From an uncultured Erysipelotrichaceae bacterium (GTDB lineage Bacteria > Bacillota_I > Bacilli_A > RF39 > UBA660), in the NCBI GenBank assembly GCA_902794075.1, contig CADBGE010000005.1, forward strand, positions 1 to 32,207: DNA of 32,207 nt. The letters run 5' to 3'. A program made the translations under genes and the position numbers. Positions within the stretch are counted from its first letter, which is position 1, and each line of letters opens with the position of its first letter. Below, piece after piece: positions 23,001 to 32,207 of this stretch. The notes beneath the pieces are model-generated. The model made no database searches. It had not been told where the DNA came from and saw only the letters and a list, made by a program, of their open reading frames with translations.

Positions 23001-26000
23001 GGGATAAAATAAATAATTTAACTACTAAAGGAATACTTACTATTCAAGATAGAGTTCCTGGGGAAACTGATGAAGACTTTGGTGATTAGGAAAAACATGC
23101 AGAAAATGTTAGAACCTATAATGCTGAAAAATTTAAAGATTTACAATTCATTCAACAACGTGTTGCTGATGTTGTAAATTTACTTAAAACTCCTGGAATT
23201 ATACTGGATCCTCAAACTTATCGTTTAGCTAGAAATTTCTTTAGAAATATAAATAGAACTTATGCTTTTAACTAGGCAATTATGTCTAGTATTGCAGATG
23301 CAAATCAAATTGGGGATAATTAGGTAGAGGTATCTTACAATGATGCTATGAGTCAAATAAATTTAGACTTTATAAAAGATACAGTAACTGATATTTTAAC
23401 TGCAACTAAATAGCAAAGAGAATCAGAAGGTCATATGAAATTAGACCTATTGAGATTTTTAAGAACTATGCAAGCTGCATTAGAAACTAATCCAGTATCT
23501 GTATTGTCAAATGATCAAATATTTGACCCAAAAGTTCCATTTAATTTACTAGAAGATCCTAATGCTTATGATGAAAACGATGATGTAAAACAAGAATATA
23601 TTGATGATATTATCTCAAATCCAGATAAAATATTAAAATTGAGAGCTGATTTTAATACTAAATTAGACACTTGGATTAATGAGAATATTCAAAATATGTT
23701 TTCTGCTGATTTATCTGCTAATTTAGAATCAGAATTAATACAACAACATATAGATACAGTATAGAGTTTAAATACTCTAGATGATTTATAGGCTTACTTA
23801 AATACTTTAGTTTTACAAGGAACTGATACAGATATTAATGATTTAATATCGACTTTACTTAATTCTGCTGAAGGAATTTGGAAATCATTACTTGAAGTTC
23901 AAACACAAAATGAAGTAGATAATATATTAAATTCTGTTAATTCTACATTAAAATCTGACTTAAATTTAAAATCTTCCTTAAAAATAGGTTATATTGACTC
24001 AACTAAATATACGGATAATTTAAGAAATATATTAGAATAGGGGATTAAAGATAACCCAATGATGTAGTTCTTAGAATTAGGTAATAAAGTTTTACAACAA
24101 GCAAATCCATTAGCAGAAATATCAAAAATATCTGCAAGTAAATTTGGAATTAATGAAGTTGAGTTAGAAACTGTATTGGATAAGATAGAATCTAGATTTG
24201 ATTAGACAGGTAATCTTGAAGATTTTGTAATGACTCCTCAAGAAGAACAAACTTTAAATTACCTTTCTCACATTCTAAAATTAATGGATGGATTCTTATA
24301 CCAAGGTGCTGTTACACCTACTTGGTTGAATTCATTTGGACATGCTAAATTCTGGAATGATTTTGCTAAAAAACATAGTGATGTTGTTGGTCAGGGATTC
24401 CATTTGCCAGAAATAGATGCAGATGTTTCTAATTTATTTAGAAAAGAATTAAGCACTATTCAAGCATTAATTGATGAATGGAAAAATATACATGAAACAA
24501 ATGCAGTTAATAAAGAACGTCAATTTAATTTAGCTGCTGAAAAATTAGAATCTGTAAAATTACAATTTTATAAAACTATAAACTCTAAACTTAGAGGTAT
24601 ATTAATAAATGGTGCATCTTTTGATTTATTAGATGATATTAAAGATTCTGATACTTCATTAGACATTGAAACAAAAATAGCTAATAATTTATATAATTTA
24701 TTAACTAAATAGAATATTACATTTAGAGAGTTTTTAGAAAAGACTAAATTATTAGAAGATATACTTCCTAATGCTTTAGATTCTATACAAAACCAAATAA
24801 CATCTGATTTAGATGATAAGTTTAAGTATGGTGATGACTTTACTGCTTATCAAAGAATGCAAATGTTATTAGGAATGTTATTACAGAATAGTTCTAAATT
24901 TGAATCAGCCAATAAGAAAAAATTAACTGCAGAGTCTAAAATTGCACCTATTTCTATACAAAAATATATAGTATAGGTTGGTAAAGGATTTATAAATAGT
25001 GCAAATATAATTCAATAGGTATATGACTATTTAGAATCTAAAAATAAATTACCTAAAGATGTTGCTATTTTAAATAAATGTATGATTATTCCTGGAGTTG
25101 GAGGTGCTGGTAAAACTAGTGCTGTGATTAGTTAGATTGTAGAAGATGTAGAAGATTCTGCAATTTGGACAGCAGCTGCTTTAGACACTCAATTACAGAC
25201 TTTAAATCATGCTATTAATAAAAATCCAGCAAAGACATTTGATAGATCATAGTTAATGCATGAAATACTTGAAGATTATAGTGCATACGAATCTTCAATT
25301 TAGAATAATGTATTAAAAGGAAATGGTGATGAGAATTTTAGAAAAACTACAAAAAATACCTATTTAGATACAGGTAACTTAAAAGTTAAACATACACAAA
25401 ATGCTCCAAAAGTATTAGTTATTGATGAAGCTACTCATTATTCTAATTATGAAATATAGTTAATCAATAGATGGGCTAACGAAAATAATGTCCAAGTAAT
25501 ACTTTCTGGAGATCCACATTAGATGGGAGCTAAAGAAGGTTAGGGATTTAGAAATTCCTTTACTTTATTTAGAATGCCTAAATTAAAAACATCATTAAGA
25601 GATTCTAATAATAGAGTTCAAAATAATAATGCTAATATTGATAAAGTAGTTACAAAATTAGAAACTGAACTTCCTAATTATGATGGTACATAGGATGGAG
25701 AAGATGCTTTAAAAAATATTGCCTCACAAGAGTACTCTACATTGGAATTAGAATATTACTTAGATGATGAAAAATTAAATGGAACAGTTGTTGCTAAAAC
25801 AATATCTGATCAATTATTATCAGTATTAGCTGCTTCTAACTCAGTTGCTTTTGTTGGAAATGTGGATTCTGAAATAATGAAACAATTGAAAGATGCAGGT
25901 TTACAATTTGTTCCAAAAAAGAATTTATTTAATTCTGTAAGTGATATTCAAAGTAAAGAATTTGATTATGTAATTTGTAACACTAATTTAGAATTAAATA

Positions 26001-29000
26001 ATGATGATTTTGTTGGGTCCTATTTTGGAGATATTGTCTTGGAACAAGCAAAACTCCTATATACTTTAAATACTCGTGCTAAAAATGGTTTAGTCGTAAT
26101 TGATAATGATTTTTCACAAGTATATGGTTGTAAAAATACAAGATATCCAACTACTGCATTAGCAAAAACTATAGCTGCAGCTGTATAGTCATTTGTAAAT
26201 AAAGAATTAGAGAGATTTAGTAGCTTAGATTTATCTGGTGAATATCATGATTTATCAGAAATTAATGATAATTAGTTTGAAAATTCAACTACAAAAACTA
26301 AACCTACAGATATAGAAACTATTGAAGATTTGGATAACCTTCAAAAAGAAGCAGAGGAAAAAGTGACAAAAGAATTAGAAAAATAGGATAGTGATACTTA
26401 TGAAGTAGAAGAAAAATTATCTAATTTGGATAGTGAATCAAATATTGATTAGGTAGAAGATCCATCTTTTTCAATGAATGTTATTGGATATTCTATGCCA
26501 ATTTTAGGAGGATATAAAAGAATTGAATAGGACGATGGAACTAATAAGTATGAAAGAATTTCTCCAGAAGTTGTAAATGGTAAAACTATTTTGAAAGATT
26601 TAGCTGCTATTACTATATTAGATAAGAGTATAAAATCTGATTTAAGTATAGAATAGCTAAAATCTGAATCTTCTCCAATAGCAAAATATTTTGAATTTGT
26701 AAGTCAAATTGGAAATATATTAATTGGAAAACCTGCAAGTGGTGGAATTATTGAAGAGTTTATTAGTGTTAACTAGCTAAAAACTATATTATCTGGAGAA
26801 TCTGATAAACTTCTTGCAGATGGAAGAAAAGAAGGAGTTTATTTAGAAGTAGTTGATAAAGGTGATGGAGACCAATTCTTTGGATTAACAGATTCTGATG
26901 AAGATCTAATGGAAATAAATGGTAAAGTATATAAATATGTACTTAGATTTACTCCACCAAACTCAAGAAATTTCAAAAATCAAGATTAGGAAGTTGCAAT
27001 AACTTTAGGACTTGCGGCAAATCCAGAAACTTGGAAAAAGAAATTATCTAAATTTGATCTTTCTGATCCTAAGCAAGTAGCTGAAAGAGACAAATTAGCT
27101 GCTAATATATAGAATTATGAAAATTATTTATAGAGAATAAAAGATTCTCAAAAGAGTAAACGAGTTAAACTTACTGGAGCATTTTCAAAGTTAAGAGGTT
27201 TTAAATATAAGAAAAGACTTGGCACTTTGAAAATTGGAGGAAAATCTCCTAAATATGAACAAGGTTGGTTAGACTAGGCTGGCAAATATAAAGTACATTC
27301 TAGTATTTATATATTAGGAAATGATGTTGATGAATTTGGAATAAAAGCTTGTAATTCAGGAAAAGCTGTTATGTTTGTAAGCAATTTCAATTATAAAGCT
27401 GAAGAATTATACAAGATTTACCAAAATGAAAAAAATAATCCTAATTCTCCATGTACAGTTAGAATGATAATTCTTGACAATGCCGGAGTAAACTGGTCAA
27501 GTTTAACTAATTCTAATTATGAAGAATTATATCATCAAAGTAAAGATGTGACAACTCCGTTTAAGGCAGATGTAATGGGATTTAGATTACTTACTGCAAT
27601 GTGGAATTGGAGAGCTGATCTAACAAATTTCTTAGAAGCTTATAAACAACAACTTACTGATAAAGGTTATGATGATGATAAAGTAATTAGAATTGTTAAT
27701 GCCTATGGTTCAATAAATTCTCCAGAAAATCCGAATGTTGAGGATATATTAACTAAATATGGTATAAGTGAAGATGAATTAAATTTAGTAGAAGATTTTA
27801 ATAAGTTTTGTACTGATAATAATATTCATACATTTAGAATTGGAGGAAACACTAAAAATTCTAAACATATTTAGACAATTCCTGACGTAGATTTAGAAAA
27901 ATATTTTGGAGGTTAGAATATTCCTTAGAATGTTAAAGATTATGGAGTTAAAGGTTTATATATTGCTCCACAACTTGCTAAAGAATATTTAGCTTATATT
28001 AATGCTACATTTAAAGTTTTTGATCCAAATGGTGATGGAATTTTAAGTATAGATATATATAGAAATGGAATTAAAACTCCTTATTCTGTAAAAGATAGAA
28101 TTAATGGGGATAGATTGGGAACTTTATCACATAATAAAGAATCAAATTCAACTTAGCAAGAAAATAATGTACAAGCACAAACTTCTGATGAAGAAGGTGG
28201 ATCATTAACTTCATTAATAAAAGATGTAACTAAAGGAATTGAAGTTACTGACAGTGATGGTAATATATATACAATAAAATATGGAGGTGATAAAAGTGAA
28301 CTTGGTACATTTGCTAAAAATTTAATACATCTATTCTCTAGAGTAAAACAAGATGTATATCATCTTTCTGGAGGTAATAGATTTAATAAAGGACATATTG
28401 TTATCAAATCTGAAGGAGTTAATGGTGAAGAAAAATCTATTACACTAGATTATAGTGAATTACAAAATTTAATAGATGATTCTTATACTAGAAATTTCCC
28501 TCAATCTGGTAAAAATGCTTTTAGAGATCCATTCTCAGAATCCATAGATTTTGAATATGGAGATATGTTTGATTTGATGCTTCATGGCTCATTAGAAGAT
28601 GTTGCTTCTACCGGAATAAATAGAGAAAATACAAATAAAATTTCAGGAGTATATTTCCCACAAGGTTTATTTGTAGACCCTAGATCAAAAGGTAAAGGAA
28701 CAGCTGTATTAGAAACTAAAGGAGGTGATGCAGTAGCTTTATTATCAACTGATATTGATCCTAGATTATTATTAATAGATGCAGAATCTGATTTAGTATT
28801 TAATATAGAACTACCCTCATTAGCTGAAGAAAGTACTAAATAGAAAAACTATTACACATTTAAAAATAATTAGATACAATTAGACCTAAGTTAGGGTACA
28901 GTAAAATTACCTTTAACTTAGAATAGTAAATTGCCTAACGATCCAAGAACTTTAAGTGAAATTATTCCTGGATTAGAAATGCTTCAAATAAATGATTTAT

Positions 29001-29647
29001 TTACTGGGAGTGCAACGATAAATGGAATAAATTATAAAGTTACTATTTATGCTGATCGTATACAATTTGATGAAGATAAAGAACCTAATAAACAAGATAA
29101 TGTTATTAAAAGTGTATATCATTTTGATGAAAATGAATCTTTTGATGATATTAAATTAGGTGATATTAATGAAGATAATTATCCAGAACTGATTAACTTT
29201 ATTAAAACTCAACTAGATAAGAGTAATGTATCTACAAATGGAGAAATTACAATTCCAAAGAATAGTGATGAAATATTTGTAGATAATGAAAAAGTTGGAT
29301 TTATTAGAGAAAATAATGGTTCTTTAGAAATTGTATTAAATCCTGATAAAGCTAAAGGAACTTATAGTAGCAATGAAGGTGGTGATATTCCTCATATTCC
29401 TGATAACATAGATGATAAAGAGTTAAGTAAACTTTTATTACCAAAAAGTAATGTTACAAGAGAAGAGGACCTAAAACATTTAGAATCTCATGCTGAAGAA
29501 TTTAGCATTAAAGGAAAATATTTAGAAAGATTAAAAGAAATTTTGAATAATCCTGAAGAACTTGATGCATTTGAAATAGGATTAATACCTAATGATGAAT
29601 ATGCTCAAGCAATTTCTGATCTTCTTGATAAATTAGAACAGTGTTAA
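20057..29647 (+). CDS. Giant virion-type protein with embedded SF1 helicase domain (3196 residues)
   Basis: The frame runs unbroken from ATG 20057 to TAA 29645-29647 with TAG read as Gln. Residues 256-307 hold hydrophobic stretches (TVTPLFLGGPVSQIYSGLLI), and 650-671 is another (MSFLGGAMGGAVFYGVGQVE) just after a 'GEGLEETAEEF' helix. About 800-876 is a coiled coil. The core at about 1640-2030 is a superfamily 1 helicase: Walker A PGVGGAGKTS (1679-1688, Lys1686), motif Ia-like TAAALDTQLQTL, Walker B VLVIDEATH (Asp1790, Glu1791), motif III SGDPHQ (1817-1822, Gln1822 from TAG), LKTSLRDSNNR near motif IV, EFDYVI near motif V, and motif VI LNTRAKNGL (Arg2007). About 1170 more residues follow without a recognised domain. 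Known giant phage 'polyvalent' proteins combine such domains and are delivered into the host. Here it could unwind DNA during entry or help early transcription by the virion polymerase. Confidence 0.85.
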
Positions 29648-29648
29648 T

Positions 29649-32207
29649 ATGGAATGTAGTTCAAATTATAATGTTATAAATAGTATAAACCCAAGAATAA
29701 TTAAAAATATTCTTAGACAATACTTAACACAAAATACTTCAATAATGGATGGTGCGGGTAATCCCCGCACTGTCCAAGAAGTATTATTAGATGAATCTAT
29801 TTCTTCGGAATAGAAAGCATAGACTCTTACCAATATAATTAGAAAAGTATATAATGGAACTATAAATGATGAAACAGTATTTACATCATTAATAGCAGAA
29901 GTTTAGGATTTCTTAAATAAATTACAAAAAGTATTTAAAAAAGATAACATTTTAAACCACGAAGTGTTACATTCAACTTTTAAAAATACTTATATGATTT
30001 CATCTGATTCAGAACAAAAAACTGAAGAAGGTGAAACAGAAAGACATGATGAAACTATATCTGGTACAGTTAATGAATAGACATATGCAAGTTTTAAAAA
30101 ATAGATGAATACTCTATTTATGAAAGTTCCTGCATCAATGGTATCTATTCCAAATAAATTTAAAGCTAATATTGTAGAAAATTTATTTGTATCATTAAGA
30201 AAAGATAAAGCTTTCATTGCAAGTACAGACACATTTATGTTTAATAAGAATTTAGCTCATTATCAAAATGATTTATATAAAGCTATAGTATCTTATTTAA
30301 ATAAAAATGGATATAAAATTCCTTCTGATGAATTATACACTGGACAAGATTTTATTTTAAATGGAACTTATAGATCTGTTATGGAAGATGCATATAATCT
30401 AATTCAAGATAAAATTAATACAAAAACTTCCAATAATTCTAATAAACATATTGACTTGTTAACTTCCGGATGGGGGAGTGAATAGGTACTTATGTATGAT
30501 CCATTTGCGGAATCTTCTCCAGACTATGATAAAAATGCTTCAGATTATTATAGATTTGTTGAAGCATGGTTTACTTTAAATTATTTTGATGATTTATTAA
30601 GTAAAGTTTTTGGAAATACAGTAACTTTAGTCACTAAAGGTTCTAAAAATAATTTACAAGGAAGTATTAAACCTGGGGATAATTATAAATATCGTTTTGG
30701 TGTAGATCGTTCTGGTAGAAATTCTGGATTTACTGATGAAAATAAACGTAATGGTTTTACTGAAGCAGGTAGATTTTCTGTAGCTTTAGCAACTTCTTTA
30801 CCTTTATATTCTTATAGTAAATATGTTGATAATATAAATTCAGAAGATGCTATTGAAATTTCTAAGCAAAATGGAAGATTAATAGATCAAATATTAATTA
30901 ATACTTCATTTAATACTTTATTGAATTTAGTTAGAGACAATGTAATTGTTTCTGAAGGTGATAAAGATACAAGAAATCAAAGAATTATTGATGGATTAAA
31001 TAGTTTAATAAATAATCCAAAGTATTATATTAAAGATGTATTGGATGCTTTATTTGAAAGAACTTCTGATATTAAAGAATCTGTTATAGATAATTTAATT
31101 AGACATGATAATATCTCAAGTAGAGAAGTTGATACTCTATTTTCTCTTTGGAAAAATGTATATAATACTGAAAATAAAATTGGACCATCTATTATTAAAT
31201 TAGAAAATACTCTTATTGCAAAAAGAGTTATAAACTCTGGAGATAATTTTGTATATTCTGATTGTATTTCTGGATTAATTAGTCGTGTAGTTGAATTACA
31301 ATATTTATCTATTGATTATTCTAAGGGAGAAATGTCATTTAGAAAGAAATTTTCTAATGATGGAACATTATTCTCAATTAGAGATCAAATAAATAATAGT
31401 ATATCATCTGAACCTTAGTATGAATTAAAAGAATTATCTGACGGTACATATTCAATTAGTTTAGGAAATATTACATTAAATATTAATCCTAAAACTAAAA
31501 AGAATTCTTCAGAAAATTTATTTAATACTTTGAAAAATAAAGTAACTATTAGTGTAAATGGTGAAGAATATATACCAATAGATGATGCTTTTAAATATAT
31601 TAAATTTACTAGTGCAAGTTCTTTAAATGCAATTCGTGATGTTAATACAAATATAAATAAAGTATTAGATTTTCTATCTAAAGTTTTACATCAGAATTTA
31701 CTTACTGATGATAATTTACAAATACTTCATTTATATAAAATACAACATCCCGATTCAATGTTTGAAGAATTAGTAGCTGGCGCAGCAAGAGTTATATATG
31801 CTACACAAGCTACTAATGATTTTCTTAAAAATGATAGATATAATTCTTTACCATTATATTTAATGACTAGTAAATACTCTCGTGTATTTAGCTCTATAGG
31901 TAAAGAAATAGATGGAGAGTTTAAACCAGATACACAAAGTGCAATTTATAAGAAGAGAATTGGAAGATTAGGGGATTCATATTTATTAACCCCTGTTCAT
32001 ACTGATGATATATGGCTTAAACACTTTACTGATGCTAGATATTCTTATAAAGAAGAAGTTCCAAGATCTACATCAACTAACTATGCTGGAAATAAAGAAT
32101 AGAATGGCAGAACTGCTCACTTAGGAGCATATGTACATTCTTATATTCAAGATATTAATAAAGAAGCATAGGTTCAACGTGATATTGAAAATGGTGAAAT
32201 TGAAGGA
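29649..32207 (+). CDS. N-terminal 853 residues of a second giant protein, 3' end outside window
   Basis: ATG 29649 comes one base after the stop of the helicase gene, and the frame is still open at the last base. TAG codons are read as Gln (for example in SSEQKAQTL and EVQDF). The visible part is mainly soluble and helical, Asn, Lys and Ser-rich, with no signal peptide or clear membrane segment. HEVLH at residues 104-108 fits the minimal zinc-protease HExxH pattern, but its surroundings are not convincing. No RNA polymerase DxDxD motif and no nucleotide-binding loop is seen. In crAss-like phages the genes after the cargo block encode very large proteins including a virion RNA polymerase; this gene may be one of them or a companion. 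Tight spacing suggests co-expression with the helicase protein. Confidence 0.75.

Noticed and set aside
23-30232. Minus-strand ORFs (for example at 23-208, 5664-5906, 7967-8164, 12382-12621, 15535-15876, 17603-17794, 19252-19485, 29990-30232)
   Set aside because: Each lies opposite a well-supported + strand gene, has low-complexity or hydrophobic composition typical of antisense reading of AT-rich genes, and shows no domain.
597-32102. The many separate short + strand ORFs ended by TAG
   Set aside because: They lie in the same frame as their neighbours and join into single genes when TAG is Gln; motifs such as GDPHQ span the TAG codons.
1-32207. Decayed, pseudogene-rich region (prophage remnant)
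   Set aside because: Only TAG interrupts the frames; in-frame TAA and TGA are absent over kilobases, and no frameshift is needed, which is recoding rather than decay.
29649-32207. Virion RNA polymerase assignment for the last gene
   Set aside because: Position fits, but no DxDxD-type catalytic motif is visible in the 853 residues available.

Overview
The window looks like part of the late, structural half of a crAss-like phage genome (order Crassvirales, probably infecting a gut Bacteroidales host). It is very AT-rich, every gene lies on the + strand, and genes are packed with 4-base ATGA overlaps or gaps of a few bases. Read with the standard code the window breaks into dozens of small fragments. 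Reading TAG as glutamine, with TAA and TGA as stops (translation table 15), fuses them into 13 long, collinear, same-frame genes. Support for Gln is direct: TAG sits at the Gln of the GDPxQ motif of a superfamily 1 helicase domain and straight after the YIG of a GIY-YIG nuclease. All coordinates below use this code. TGA is a normal stop here (it ends five genes). No tRNA, rRNA, CRISPR array or insertion sequence is visible, and no gap exceeds 115 bases.

Layout. 1-5940: the 3' end of a structural gene, a GIY-YIG homing endonuclease inserted exactly at an ATGA junction, a 339-residue protein of unknown function, and a 1186-residue structural protein. 5945-10822: a 1625-residue tail protein of the crAss 'stabilization'/muzzle type. 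10819-13181: an overlapping cluster with a 533-residue virion-type protein, a two-helix holin-like membrane protein, and a DUF192 protein with a C-terminal extension. 13182-13296 is the longest gap and may carry a promoter. 13297-13632 is a short Ala/Gly/Pro-rich protein with codon use unlike its neighbours, followed by a strong hairpin plus T-run. 13706-20047: two large proteins of cargo or tape-measure character (1464 and 633 residues), separated by a second hairpin plus T-run. 20057-29647: a 3196-residue giant protein with hydrophobic segments in its N-terminal part, a coiled coil, and a complete-looking SF1 helicase core in the middle. 29649-32207: the first 853 residues of another giant protein that leaves the window. 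In known crAss-like phages this position leads into the giant proteins that include the virion RNA polymerase, but no polymerase motif is visible here.

How the genes fit together (inference): the left part builds the tail and its exit channel. The right part encodes proteins probably packaged in the virion and sent into the host with the DNA; hydrophobic segments, coiled coils and the helicase domain fit that role. Recurrent Lys/Gln-x-Gly-Gly motifs in five neighbouring products may mark shared processing or sorting. The 5' cluster looks translationally coupled; the 3' genes are separated by terminator-like hairpins that end only a few bases before the next start codon. Gene names are left empty because no assignment is firm enough.
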